This document shows positions 1-8,900 of a stretch of DNA of 29,543 bases, piece by piece. The stretch is from Rickettsiales bacterium (GTDB lineage Bacteria > Pseudomonadota > Alphaproteobacteria > Methylaequorales > Methylaequoraceae): contig PAYV01000031.1 of assembly GCA_002715305.1 (NCBI GenBank), forward strand, positions 1 to 29,543. The letters are read 5' to 3'. The notes beneath the pieces are model-generated. The model did not search any database. It was not told where the DNA came from and saw only the letters and a program-made list of their open reading frames with translations. The first letter of the stretch is position 1. Every line of letters starts with the position of its first letter. The position numbers were made by a program, and so were the translations under genes.

Positions 1-73
1 AGGCCCGGAGGGACTTGAACCCCCGACAACACCGTTATGAGCGGTGCGTTCTAACCAACTGAACTACGGGCCT
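1..73 (-). tRNA. tRNA with anticodon CAU, probably tRNA-Ile2 (lysidine-modified)
   Basis: Read on the minus strand this folds as a complete cloverleaf: a 7 bp acceptor stem (AGGCCCG/CGGGCCT), a 4 bp D stem, a 5 bp anticodon stem (CACCG/CGGTG) with loop CTCATAA, and a T arm GGGGG-TTCAAGT-CCCTC. The anticodon is CAU, so it is elongator Met or the Ile2 tRNA whose C34 becomes lysidine and reads AUA. The initiator is excluded because positions 1 and 72 pair (A-U). The body carries features known as E. coli tRNA-Ile identity elements: C4-G69, U12-A23, C29-G41, A37 and A38. That favours Ile2; this step is inference. The discriminator base (73) and any CCA lie just outside the window. It sits 124 bp downstream of rpoD on the same strand and may be read from the same transcript. 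Confidence 0.93.
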
Positions 74-152
74 ATTGCATTAAAAAAAAATACATAGATT
101 ACTGATTAGTTATACCTCAAAGCCTTAATAATTCAAATAAAACAGATACTTT

Positions 153-175
153 ATACAGAAGAAAGCTTTCTGTAT
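153..175. repeat. Inverted repeat just after rpoD (8 bp stem, 7 nt loop)
   Basis: ATACAGAA (153-160) and TTCTGTAT (168-175) are perfect inverted copies around a 7-base loop, 22 bp beyond the rpoD stop codon. As RNA this would be a modest hairpin at the 3' end of the rpoD message. Read on the minus strand it is followed by AAAG and not by a U run, so it is not a classical intrinsic terminator; it could stabilise or process the 3' end. The rest of 74-197 is AT-rich and holds nothing else I can recognise. Confidence 0.35.
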
Positions 176-197
176 TTTATTATATGAAAAATTTCTT

Positions 198-2138
198 TTA
201 GTTATCTAAAAAACTTCTCAATTTTCTGGATCTACTAGGATGTTTGAGTTTCCTCAAACCCTTTGCTTCAATTTGTCTTATTCTTTCCCTGGTCACGGAA
301 AATTGTTGACCAACTTCTTCTAAAGTATGGTCTGTGTTCATTCCAATTCCAAACCTCATCCTTAACACCCTCTCTTCTCGGGGAGTCAAGGTTGATAAGA
401 CACTCGTTGTTGCTTCCCGAAGATTATTTTGTATAGCTGCATCCAATGGAAGTTTAATTGCTTTATCTTCAATAAAATCTCCAAGATGACTATCATCTTC
501 ATCACCTACAGGTGTTTCTAGACTAATTGGCTCTTTAGCAATTTTAAGGACCTTTCGCACTTTTTCCAGTGGCATGCCAAGTCTAGATGCAAGTTCTTCT
601 GGTTGCGGTTCAACCCCATTCTCATTTAAGAGCTGTCTTGAAACTCTAACAAGCTTACTAATAGTTTCAATCATATGAACAGGAATTCTTATAGTTCTTG
701 CTTGATCTGCAATTGATCTTGTGATTGCTTGTCTAATCCACCAAGTTGCATATGTAGAAAATTTATAACCTCTTCTATATTCAAATTTATCAACAGCTTT
801 CATAAGACCAATATTACCTTCTTGAATCAAATCAAGAAATTGAAGACCTCTATTAGTGTATTTTTTTGCTATAGAAATAACTAACCTCAGATTCGCTTCA
901 ATCATCTCTTTTTTTGCACCACCAGATTCTTTGACACCTTTGTTGACGAGATTACAAACTTGATTAATTTCTTCATGAGTCATGAGTGTGACTTCTGTAA
1001 TTTCTTTTAACCTTTTATGAATGTTATCAACATCCTCTTTTTTGGAAAATAAAACCCATTTTTTATCACTTCTTTTTGATAAATTCCTTATCCAATTTTT
1101 TTTGAATGAATTTTTTAAAAATTCATTGTCGAAATCATCATCTTCAATTTTTAGTTTCTTTGCTATATTTTTTAATTTTCTTCTAGCGCTAAAAACTTCC
1201 AAATTATATTTATTTAATGAATTAACAACATCATCAATTCTATTCTGATTAACAAATAGGTTCTTAATAACTTCAGAAACTGAATCTATATTTGAATCTA
1301 TTTTCTTTTTTTCATTAATAGATGTTTTTTTTCTTAACTCCAAAGATGTTAAATATTGAAGTTTCAATTTTTTTAATTTTTTAAAGTGTTTTTGAAAATT
1401 ATCTAGATTTTTTTCAATATGAGGCCTGAGATTCTCTTCTTTTTCAAGGATAGATAAATCTGAAAGACCACTATTTTCTTCATTGTTATCAGAGTCATCA
1501 AAATCATTTTCATCATCTTTTTCTTCTGAATCATCTTCTTCGACATTATCAAATATCTCACTATCCTTTATTGCAAGATCATTAAAATCTTCTTGTTCTC
1601 CATTAACGGATCTAAATGTTGAATCTAAATCAACAAAATCTCTTAACTGGCTTTCTGAAGTTTTATAAGAAACAGCAAAATCAGATATAAAATTCATAGA
1701 CACAAAACACTTAGAAAAAGCCTCTATTGTTTTTTTCTTTCCACTTTCAATTCTCTTAGCAATTTCAATTTCACCAACCCTAGATAAAAGTTCAACGTTT
1801 CCCATTTCTTTAAGGTACATTCTAACTGGATCATCAGTTCTTCCTGTGTCTTCATCTTTTTCTTTTGTTAAGGGATTATTGGATGATTCTTCTTCAGATA
1901 TATTATCTTCATTCTCATTATTAAAAATCTGTATGTTTAAATTATCAACCTTTGAATAAAATTCTTCTTTATCCTCTGATTGTTCATTTGATAATAAATC
2001 TTCAATCTCAGAGTAATTTAAAAAACCCTGTTTTTTACCTTTTGAAATCAGTTTTTTCATTCTCTCATTTAATTTATCTATAAGAGGTTCTTCGGACTGA
2101 TCTTTTTTAATTTTGATATTTTTTCTTTCTTGAGTCAT
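198..2138 (-). CDS. rpoD: RNA polymerase primary sigma factor (sigma-70)
   Basis: This is the housekeeping sigma factor that directs RNA polymerase to -35/-10 promoters. The 646 residues show a weakly conserved lysine/glutamate-rich N-terminus (region 1.1), region 1.2 at about 101-131 (DDPVRMYLKEMG), a long non-conserved region with an acidic run at about 194-222, region 2 at about 410-490 (NLRLVISIAKKY, GNIGLMKAVDKFEY, the -10-melting stretch FSTYATWWIRQAI), region 3, and region 4 at about 583-645 with the -35-binding helix in VTRERIRQIEAKGLRKL. Its size fits alphaproteobacterial RpoD. A purine-rich AAAAGGGA lies about 10 nt before the ATG, a plausible ribosome site. It follows dnaG by 46 bp on the same strand, the classic macromolecular-synthesis arrangement. 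Confidence 0.98.
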   Translation of the reverse strand: MTQERKNIKIKKDQSEEPLIDKLNERMKKLISKGKKQGFLNYSEIEDLLSNEQSEDKEEFYSKVDNLNIQIFNNENEDNISEEESSNNPLTKEKDEDTGRTDDPVRMYLKEMGNVELLSRVGEIEIAKRIESGKKKTIEAFSKCFVSMNFISDFAVSYKTSESQLRDFVDLDSTFRSVNGEQEDFNDLAIKDSEIFDNVEEDDSEEKDDENDFDDSDNNEENSGLSDLSILEKEENLRPHIEKNLDNFQKHFKKLKKLKLQYLTSLELRKKTSINEKKKIDSNIDSVSEVIKNLFVNQNRIDDVVNSLNKYNLEVFSARRKLKNIAKKLKIEDDDFDNEFLKNSFKKNWIRNLSKRSDKKWVLFSKKEDVDNIHKRLKEITEVTLMTHEEINQVCNLVNKGVKESGGAKKEMIEANLRLVISIAKKYTNRGLQFLDLIQEGNIGLMKAVDKFEYRRGYKFSTYATWWIRQAITRSIADQARTIRIPVHMIETISKLVRVSRQLLNENGVEPQPEELASRLGMPLEKVRKVLKIAKEPISLETPVGDEDDSHLGDFIEDKAIKLPLDAAIQNNLREATTSVLSTLTPREERVLRMRFGIGMNTDHTLEEVGQQFSVTRERIRQIEAKGLRKLKHPSRSRKLRSFLDN

Positions 2139-2184
2139 AAATGATTATCCCTTTTACATACTTTATATGAATATTGTATGAATA

Positions 2185-3939
2185 TTACTCAAGTAATTTA
2201 TTTCTTATACTTCTTATTTCGTTATTTATTTCATCATGTTTTTTTATTAACTTATCCAAAATTGATTTGTCTTTACACATAAGGATCTCTTTTTTTAAAC
2301 TTTCTCTCTCATTTTCTACTACTGGAAGTCTTAAATTTCTTATGAGCTGTTTAAAAAAGATTTTCTTTTCATTATCATTTAAATTTATTATATGAGTTGA
2401 TCTTAATGAAGATAACTCGTTGTACAGTTTATTATCTTTATTTTTGAAAAGGTCTAGATTTGATTTAATATCTGATTTGTCAGAAATTGAATGAATTTCA
2501 ATGATTTGTAATCTGAATTTTTCTAATGTTGGATGATTTAATTTTAATAATGAAATCTCTTCGTGAAATTCTTCTAATAAATTTTCTTCAAATAATAAAA
2601 ACATTAAAAATATCATGTCATTTAAATTCTTCTTAATTGTTGAATTTTTATTTTTCTCAGTAGAATATGATCTAATCTTGTTATTTTCCCAATAAAATTT
2701 GTCCTTTTGATTCTTTAAAAACTTAAAATATTCCCTAGAAACAGTACCATTTTGAATACTTTGTGAAATTTGAGAGATTTTTTGATCAATTAAAGCCATA
2801 TTTTCAGGGGTAAAATCCCTAATTGAATTTTTAATACTCAACCAAATAATCATAGATAGATCCAAAGAATCTTCTTTTATAACATTGAATTCATGGACTG
2901 AATTCTGAGTAATAAAACTATCAGGATCATGATTATTAGGTAAAAAAATAAATTTTAATGATTTTCCAGGAACAAGAAATTTTAAAACTTTTAAAGCTAT
3001 TGCTTCAACAGATTTCCTTCCAGCTAAATCCCCATCAAAACATACATAGGGTTTTGAAGAAAAGTTCCACATTTTATTAATTTGTATCTCAGATAAGGTA
3101 GTCCCCAATGTTGCAACAGAATTTTTAATTCCTTTTTGATACATTGAAATCACATCTAAATATCCCTCAACAAGAATTAACTCTTCATTTTTTTTTATCT
3201 GATCGAAGTTTTGTTTTAGTCCAAAAAGTGTTTCACTTTTTTTAAAAACAATGCTTTCTGGTGAATTTATATATTTAATCTTCGATTCTCGAATTGATCT
3301 CGCACCAAAACCTACTATTTGATTTGAAAAGTTAAATATTGGAAATGTAATTCTTCTACTAAATCTTCCAAAATATTCATTCTTTTTATTCTTAATAAAA
3401 AGACCAGAGCCATTTATTTCACTCTCTGAAAATTTTTTTGATAATAGATATTTTCTTAGAATAATATCATCAGGGCAAAACCCAACATTAAACTCCTTCA
3501 AAACTTCTATATTTTTAATTCTTTCGTAGATGTAATTGTAAGAAAATTTATCTTTGTATAAGTTTTCTTGGAAAAAATTATTACAAATCGTTAAAATTTC
3601 ATAAAATCTTTTAAAAGTATTTGTTTTCCCATTTTTATTATAAAGAATCTCTATACCAAGATAACTAGCTAAAAATTTAAGTGATTCTCTAAAAGTTAAA
3701 TTTTTATATTTTGAAATAAAATTGATAACATTGCCACCTTCTTTGCAACCAAAACAATAAAACAATCCTTTGTCATCAGTTATTGTGAATGAAGGTGTCT
3801 TTTCGTTATGGAATGGACATTTTCCAATATGTGAATTACCTCTAGGTGTTAGCTGGACATATTTTGAAATAAAATCTGAGAGTTTATGCCTATTATTAAA
3901 TTCATTTAAAATTTCCTCAGCAGATTGAACTTTTGTCAT
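2185..3939 (-). CDS. dnaG: DNA primase
   Basis: It makes RNA primers for the replicative helicase and polymerase at the fork. The N-terminal CHC2 zinc-binding domain is visible with ligands C41, H44, C62 and C65 (CPFHNEKTPSF and YCFGCKEGG). A central RNA-polymerase domain follows, with a Toprim core: ILVEGYLDVISMYQ around residue 257 supplies the catalytic glutamate and PYVCFDGDLAGRKS the metal-binding aspartates. The roughly 200-residue C-terminal part is poorly conserved, as expected of the helicase-interacting region. Its length of 584 is normal. It lies 2 bp downstream of the YqeY gene and 46 bp upstream of rpoD, so the three are probably one operon. No Shine-Dalgarno sequence is visible before the ATG. 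Confidence 0.97.
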   Translation of the reverse strand: MTKVQSAEEILNEFNNRHKLSDFISKYVQLTPRGNSHIGKCPFHNEKTPSFTITDDKGLFYCFGCKEGGNVINFISKYKNLTFRESLKFLASYLGIEILYNKNGKTNTFKRFYEILTICNNFFQENLYKDKFSYNYIYERIKNIEVLKEFNVGFCPDDIILRKYLLSKKFSESEINGSGLFIKNKKNEYFGRFSRRITFPIFNFSNQIVGFGARSIRESKIKYINSPESIVFKKSETLFGLKQNFDQIKKNEELILVEGYLDVISMYQKGIKNSVATLGTTLSEIQINKMWNFSSKPYVCFDGDLAGRKSVEAIALKVLKFLVPGKSLKFIFLPNNHDPDSFITQNSVHEFNVIKEDSLDLSMIIWLSIKNSIRDFTPENMALIDQKISQISQSIQNGTVSREYFKFLKNQKDKFYWENNKIRSYSTEKNKNSTIKKNLNDMIFLMFLLFEENLLEEFHEEISLLKLNHPTLEKFRLQIIEIHSISDKSDIKSNLDLFKNKDNKLYNELSSLRSTHIINLNDNEKKIFFKQLIRNLRLPVVENERESLKKEILMCKDKSILDKLIKKHDEINNEIRSIRNKLLE

Positions 3940-3941
3940 AA

Positions 3942-4400
3942 TTATAAGTTTTTTTTGGCAACTTCTGCTACTTCTTTCATATTTAGTTGACCAGGATACT
4001 TATCTTTTAAGAATTTAATTAATTTTCCTAAATCTTTTATAGATGAACAGCTAAGCTCTTTAACTGCTTCAGTAATAATTTTTTCTAACTCCCCTGATGT
4101 TATCTGTTCTGGTAGGAAAGAATTAATAATAATTATCTCTTTTTCTTCTCTTTGCCTAAGATCGTCTCTTCCAGCTTTAGAATATATTGTAACACTTTCT
4201 TTTCTTTGATTAATCATATTCTGAAGTAAATTTAGTATTTCTTCATCAGGAATTAAATCACCCTTTTTTTTGGACCTAAATTCAATATCTCTATCTTTTA
4301 TTGCAGCAAGTACAAGCCTCAATGTTGAAGTAGCTATCGAGTCCTTTGCCTTAATATTCTTATTAAGGCTATTTTTAATTTTTTCTCTTAAAGATTCCAT
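3942..4400 (-). CDS. yqeY: GatB/YqeY domain protein
   Basis: This is a 152-residue stand-alone YqeY protein. The fold is related to the C-terminal tRNA-binding tail of the amidotransferase subunit GatB, but the cellular role of YqeY is not settled. Family signatures are the N-terminal stretch AKDSIATSTLRLVLAAIKDRDIE, the middle segment with LLQNMINQRKESVTIYSKAGR, and the C-terminal LGKLIKFLKDKYPGQLNMKEVAEVAKK. It is the first gene of the yqeY-dnaG-rpoD run and is divergent from carA across 107 bp, an order common in alphaproteobacteria. No Shine-Dalgarno sequence is seen upstream of the ATG. Confidence 0.93.
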   Translation of the reverse strand: MESLREKIKNSLNKNIKAKDSIATSTLRLVLAAIKDRDIEFRSKKKGDLIPDEEILNLLQNMINQRKESVTIYSKAGRDDLRQREEKEIIIINSFLPEQITSGELEKIITEAVKELSCSSIKDLGKLIKFLKDKYPGQLNMKEVAEVAKKNL

Positions 4401-4470
4401 AAATTATATTTATCATTAACTGACATATATAAAATAATTAATCAAGTTTATAAATTTAGTAAACATATTG

Positions 4471-4500
4471 TTGCAAATTAATTTAATCGAGGTGTATTAT
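4471..4500 (+). promoter_or_regulatory. Candidate carAB promoter, possibly giving a leaderless mRNA
   Basis: TTGCAA (4471-4476) and TATTAT (4495-4500) are separated by 18 bp and match 4/6 and 5/6 of the sigma-70 consensus. Only 7 bases separate the -10 box from the carA ATG at 4508, so transcription would begin at or next to the start codon. There is no Shine-Dalgarno sequence in the gap. This is a prediction from sequence only. Confidence 0.45.
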
Positions 4501-4507
4501 CTGCAAA

Positions 4508-5653
4508 ATGAATAAGTCAAATAAAAATTGTTTATTAATTTTAGAAGATGGAAGTATTTTTCATGGAAAAGGATATGGAGAAAAAGGAGATTATTTCGGT
4601 GAATTATGTTTTAACACCTCAATTACTGGATATCAAGAAATCTTAACAGATCCGTCGTATTACAATCAATTAATAACTTTTACATTCCCGCATATAGGAA
4701 TAGTGGGGACTAATAATGTTGATTATGAAAGTGCTAAAATTTTTGCTTCTGCTTGTATCATTAATAATGATGTTTCAAAAGCGTCAAATTACAGATCACA
4801 ATTAGACTTTGATGATTGGTTAAAGATTAATAAGAAAGCTTGTATAACAGGAATTGATACAAGAACTCTAACAAAAAAAATAAGAGAAAGTGGAGTATTA
4901 AATGCGATGATACACTTTCCGAAAAAAAATTTTGAAAAGGCAGACAAATTATTAAGAAGTTTAAGAAAATTACCAAAAATGAATGGTCAAAATCTTGCTT
5001 CATTAGTTTCTACAAACAAAAAATATTTATGGGATGGAAATGCAAACTATAAAATTAATTTAAAAGAATTTAAAAAAAAATTTATCGCAGTCATAGATTT
5101 TGGAATTAAAAATAATATTTTAAAACTTTTGGAATCTTCAAACTATAAGATTATTGTATTTCCCTCAAGTTCTTCTTATGAAGAAATTCTTTCTTATCAA
5201 CCTTTAGGTTTTTTTCTTTCAAATGGTCCCGGAGATCCTGAAGCAACTTTTAAAAAATACAAAAAAGAGTTAAACTTAATTAAAGAAAGAAATATTCCTA
5301 TCTTTGGTATTTGCTTAGGGCATCAAATTCTTGCGTTATTATTTGGAGCAAAAACTGAAAAAATGCATCATGGTCACAGAGGAGCTAACCACCCAATAAA
5401 AAATCTAATTACAAAAAAAGTTGAAATAACTGTTCAAAACCATGGTTTTGTAGTGTCAAAAAAAAGTTTACCGAAAAATGTAACAATGACTCATACTTCA
5501 CTTTTTGATAAAACTTTGGCTGGTATTAAAATAAATAATAAACCCTTTTTTTCTGTTCAATATCACCCAGAATCTTCACCAGGGCCTCAGGATAGTAGTT
5601 ATTTATTTAAACAATTTAAAAACCTGATTCAAAATTATGCCAAAAAGAAATGA
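4508..5653 (+). CDS. carA: Carbamoyl-phosphate synthase small subunit (glutaminase)
   Basis: CarA hydrolyses glutamine and channels ammonia to CarB for carbamoyl phosphate, the precursor of pyrimidines and arginine. The N-terminal CarA-specific domain (GELCFNTSITGYQEILTDPSY at about 31-51) precedes a class I glutamine amidotransferase domain from about residue 190. The nucleophile is C269 in FGICLGHQI, and the catalytic His/Glu pair is H353/E355 in VQYHPESSPGP. Its length of 381 is typical. The last 17 bp overlap the start of carB in another frame, which suggests translational coupling. Confidence 0.98.
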   Translation: MNKSNKNCLLILEDGSIFHGKGYGEKGDYFGELCFNTSITGYQEILTDPSYYNQLITFTFPHIGIVGTNNVDYESAKIFASACIINNDVSKASNYRSQLDFDDWLKINKKACITGIDTRTLTKKIRESGVLNAMIHFPKKNFEKADKLLRSLRKLPKMNGQNLASLVSTNKKYLWDGNANYKINLKEFKKKFIAVIDFGIKNNILKLLESSNYKIIVFPSSSSYEEILSYQPLGFFLSNGPGDPEATFKKYKKELNLIKERNIPIFGICLGHQILALLFGAKTEKMHHGHRGANHPIKNLITKKVEITVQNHGFVVSKKSLPKNVTMTHTSLFDKTLAGIKINNKPFFSVQYHPESSPGPQDSSYLFKQFKNLIQNYAKKK

Positions 5654-8600
5654 TATTAAAAAAATAATGATTATTGGTGCTGGACCTATTGTTATTGGTC
5701 AAGCATGTGAATTTGACTACTCTGGTGCACAAGCATGCAAAGCATTAAAAGAAGAAGGATATAAAATAATATTAGTTAATTCTAATCCGGCAACAATCAT
5801 GACAGACCCAGATCTTGCTGATAGTACTTACATAGAACCATTAAATGTTGAAATGCTAGAAAAAATAATATCTATAGAAAAGCCTGATGCACTATTGTCA
5901 ACTATGGGTGGTCAAACAGCTCTAAATTTATCAATTGAATTAAAAAAAAAAAAAATTCTTAGTAAATTCGGAGTACAACTAATTGGGGCGAATGAAAAAG
6001 TTATTGAAAAAGCTGAGGACAGAGATTTATTTAAAAAATCAATGAAAAAAATTGGTTTAGATGTACCTAAAGGTTTTATTGCTGGATCCTTAAATCAATC
6101 TGAAAAAATACTTAATAAACTTGATTTCCCAATAATAATAAGACCATCATTTACTCTTGGTGGTTCTGGAGGAGGAATTGCAAATAACAAGTTTGAATTT
6201 CTGAAAATTGTTAAAAAAGGTCTTAACTTATCACCAATTAATGAAGTGTTAATTGAAGAATCACTTGTTGGGTGGAAAGAATATGAAATGGAAGTTATCA
6301 GAGACTTTGATGATAATTGTATAATAGTCTGTTCAATTGAAAATATTGATCCAATGGGTGTTCACACTGGAGACTCTATAACTGTAGCCCCGGCATTGAC
6401 TTTGACAGATAAAGAGTATCAAAAAATGAGAAATCAATCTATTCAAGTAATCAGAGAAATTGGAGTTGAAACAGGTGGAGCAAATGTACAATTTGCAGTA
6501 AATCCTAAAACAGGAAGAATGGTTGTAATTGAAATGAATCCGAGAGTATCCAGATCATCAGCCTTAGCATCCAAAGCAACAGGGTTTCCAATCGCAAGAA
6601 TTGCTGCAAAGTTAGCAATTGGATTTTCTTTAGATGAATTGATAAACGATGTAACTAAATCAACACCAGCATCATTTGAACCAACAATTGATTACATAGT
6701 TACAAAAATACCACGTTTTACTTTTGAAAAATTTAGTGAAACTGAAGATACCTTAGGAACAGCAATGAAATCTATTGGTGAATGCATGGCTATTGGAAGA
6801 AACTTTAAGGAATCTTTTCAAAAGGCAATCCGAAGTTTAGAAATTGGCTTGTCTGGTCTCAATAAGACAGAAAATTTATTTAACAAAACAAAAAAACAAT
6901 TATTATCTTTGCTTGAGGATAATAGACCAAATAAATTTTTGATAATTGCTGAATGTTTGAGACAAAATGTACCTATTAGTAGAGTAATATTAAAGTCCAA
7001 ATATGACCCTTGGTTTGTAAGAGAAATTCACGAAATAGTAAAAATTGAAATTGCTTTAAAGAGAGAAAAATTTAATTTGGCTCTATACCTTAAAGCTAAA
7101 GCTAATGGTTTTTCAGATAAAAGAATTGCACAAATAATTAATAAAAAAGAACTATTTCTTGAAAAATTCAAAACAAAAAATAATATTCGTTCTTGTTTTA
7201 AAAATATTGACACTTGTTCTGGTGAATTTAAATCATTAACTCCTTATATGTATTCAACCTGGAGTAATATTGAATCAAGTAAATTATTCGAAGATGAGAC
7301 TAAAGTAACAAATAAAAAAAAAGTAATAATCATTGGAGGTGGTCCAAATAGAATTGGTCAGGGTATAGAATTCGATTATTGTTGTGTACATTCATCATTT
7401 GCGATCAAACAAATGGGAATAGAATCAATTATGATTAATTGTAATCCTGAAACAGTTTCAACTGATTTTGATATTTCGAATAGGCTTTATTTTGAGCCTT
7501 TGGATAGTGAGTCTGTGATTGAAATTTGTAAAGCTGAAAATGAAAATAATAAACTTTTGGGTGTTATAGTCCAATTAGGAGGACAAACACCTTTAAAATT
7601 ATCTGAATTACTTTCAAAATCAGGAATAAAAATATTAGGGACTTCTTTTAAATCAATCGATTTATCTGAAGACAGAGATAATTTTAATAAATTAATGAAA
7701 AAGCTAAAAATTAATCAACCAAAAAGCGATATTGTTTTTAATTTAAATGAAGCAAAAACTGCTATAAAAAGAATTCAGTTTCCCATTGTAATTAGACCAT
7801 CCTATGTTCTTGGTGGAAGAGCAATGAAAGTTCTTAATTCAAAAAAGGATTTGGAATTATATTTCAAATCTGACTTTATTCTTAATAATAAATCAATTTT
7901 GATAGATGAATTTCTTATTAACGCTAAAGAAATTGATGTAGATGCTATATCTGATGGAAATGAAGTATTTATCGCTGGAATACTTGAGCATATTGAAGAA
8001 GCGGGTGTCCATTCTGGTGATTCAGCATGTTCATTGCCTCCACAATCAATTTCTAAAAATTTAATTAATGAAATAAAGGCAATAACTCGGTTAATTACAA
8101 TAAATTTAAAAATAATCGGGTTTATAAATATTCAGTTTGCGATAAAGGACGAAAAAATATTTGTTATTGAAGTTAACCCTAGAGCAAGTAGAACAGTTCC
8201 ATTCATTTCTAAAGCACTTGGAATTCCACTTGCAAATATAGCTACAAAATTAATGCTAGGAGTACCGTTAAAAAAGTTTAATTTAAAAGAAGAAAAAATT
8301 GACTATGTTTGTGTTAAAGAATCTGTATTTCCTTTTGACAGATTTCCCGGTGAAGACATAATTTTAGGTCCAGAAATGAAGTCTACCGGGGAAGTTATGG
8401 GTATTGAAAAGAATTTTCCAAGTGCTTTTCTTAAATCACAAATTGCTGCCGGAAATAAATTACCAAGAAAAGGTTCTGTTTTTATTTCTGTAAGAGATAG
8501 AGATAAAGAAAATATAATTTTAATGTCCCAAATTCTTGAAAGATTGAATTTTAAAATCTTTGCTACCAAAGGGACTACAGATTTTTTGAGAAGAAATGCT

Positions 8601-8867
8601 ATAAAAGTTCAGGAAGTTAGAAAGGTAAATGATGGTAGTCCTCATATAGTGGATTTAATTGAAAATAATCATATTAATTTAATTATAAATACAACAAGTG
8701 GTGATAAATCAATTGCTGATAGTTTATCCATAAGAAGAAGCGCAATCAGAAATAAAATACCATATTTTACAACAATTTCTGCTGCTAAAGTTGCTATATC
8801 TGGATTAAATATAATTGCAAAAAACGATCTTAGTGTTAAATCACTTCAAGAATTCTATAAACAATAG
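5637..8867 (+). CDS. carB: Carbamoyl-phosphate synthase large subunit
   Basis: CarB makes carbamoyl phosphate from bicarbonate, ammonia (from CarA) and two ATP. The 1076-residue protein is the usual internal duplication: the first ATP-grasp half starts with IGAGPIVIGQACEFDYSG, the second begins near residue 560 with IIGGGPNRIGQGIEFDYC, and a C-terminal MGS-like allosteric domain follows. Glycine-rich IRPSFTLGGSGGG and IRPSYVLGGRAM mark the nucleotide-binding loops of the two halves. The start overlaps carA by 17 bp. An uninterrupted run of 14 A (5942-5955) encodes four lysines in the first half and is a potential slippage point; the reading frame is intact as given. Confidence 0.98.
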   Translation: MPKRNDIKKIMIIGAGPIVIGQACEFDYSGAQACKALKEEGYKIILVNSNPATIMTDPDLADSTYIEPLNVEMLEKIISIEKPDALLSTMGGQTALNLSIELKKKKILSKFGVQLIGANEKVIEKAEDRDLFKKSMKKIGLDVPKGFIAGSLNQSEKILNKLDFPIIIRPSFTLGGSGGGIANNKFEFLKIVKKGLNLSPINEVLIEESLVGWKEYEMEVIRDFDDNCIIVCSIENIDPMGVHTGDSITVAPALTLTDKEYQKMRNQSIQVIREIGVETGGANVQFAVNPKTGRMVVIEMNPRVSRSSALASKATGFPIARIAAKLAIGFSLDELINDVTKSTPASFEPTIDYIVTKIPRFTFEKFSETEDTLGTAMKSIGECMAIGRNFKESFQKAIRSLEIGLSGLNKTENLFNKTKKQLLSLLEDNRPNKFLIIAECLRQNVPISRVILKSKYDPWFVREIHEIVKIEIALKREKFNLALYLKAKANGFSDKRIAQIINKKELFLEKFKTKNNIRSCFKNIDTCSGEFKSLTPYMYSTWSNIESSKLFEDETKVTNKKKVIIIGGGPNRIGQGIEFDYCCVHSSFAIKQMGIESIMINCNPETVSTDFDISNRLYFEPLDSESVIEICKAENENNKLLGVIVQLGGQTPLKLSELLSKSGIKILGTSFKSIDLSEDRDNFNKLMKKLKINQPKSDIVFNLNEAKTAIKRIQFPIVIRPSYVLGGRAMKVLNSKKDLELYFKSDFILNNKSILIDEFLINAKEIDVDAISDGNEVFIAGILEHIEEAGVHSGDSACSLPPQSISKNLINEIKAITRLITINLKIIGFINIQFAIKDEKIFVIEVNPRASRTVPFISKALGIPLANIATKLMLGVPLKKFNLKEEKIDYVCVKESVFPFDRFPGEDIILGPEMKSTGEVMGIEKNFPSAFLKSQIAAGNKLPRKGSVFISVRDRDKENIILMSQILERLNFKIFATKGTTDFLRRNAIKVQEVRKVNDGSPHIVDLIENNHINLIINTTSGDKSIADSLSIRRSAIRNKIPYFTTISAAKVAISGLNIIAKNDLSVKSLQEFYKQ

Positions 8868-8886
8868 AATAAAAAAAATAACTCAT

Positions 8887-8892
8887 TATAAT
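8887..8892 (+). promoter_or_regulatory. Candidate -10 box for greA
   Basis: A perfect TATAAT lies 8 bases before the greA ATG, which would put the transcription start on or next to the start codon. The -35 region (ATAGAA at 17 bp spacing) is poor, so confidence is limited. There is no Shine-Dalgarno sequence between box and ATG. Confidence 0.38.
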
Positions 8893-8900
8893 AGTCAATT

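Noticed and set aside
1483..1668. Serine-rich open frame on the plus strand inside rpoD
   Set aside because: It is the reverse reading of the acidic Asp/Glu codon run of RpoD; the serine richness is a codon artefact.
4401..4507. Riboswitch or attenuator before carA
   Set aside because: The 107 bp spacer has no stable hairpins, leader peptide or known riboswitch core, and a promoter next to the ATG leaves no leader to fold.
5637..5653. Possible frameshift between carA and carB
   Set aside because: Both proteins are full length with intact termini; the 17 bp overlap is ordinary coupling.
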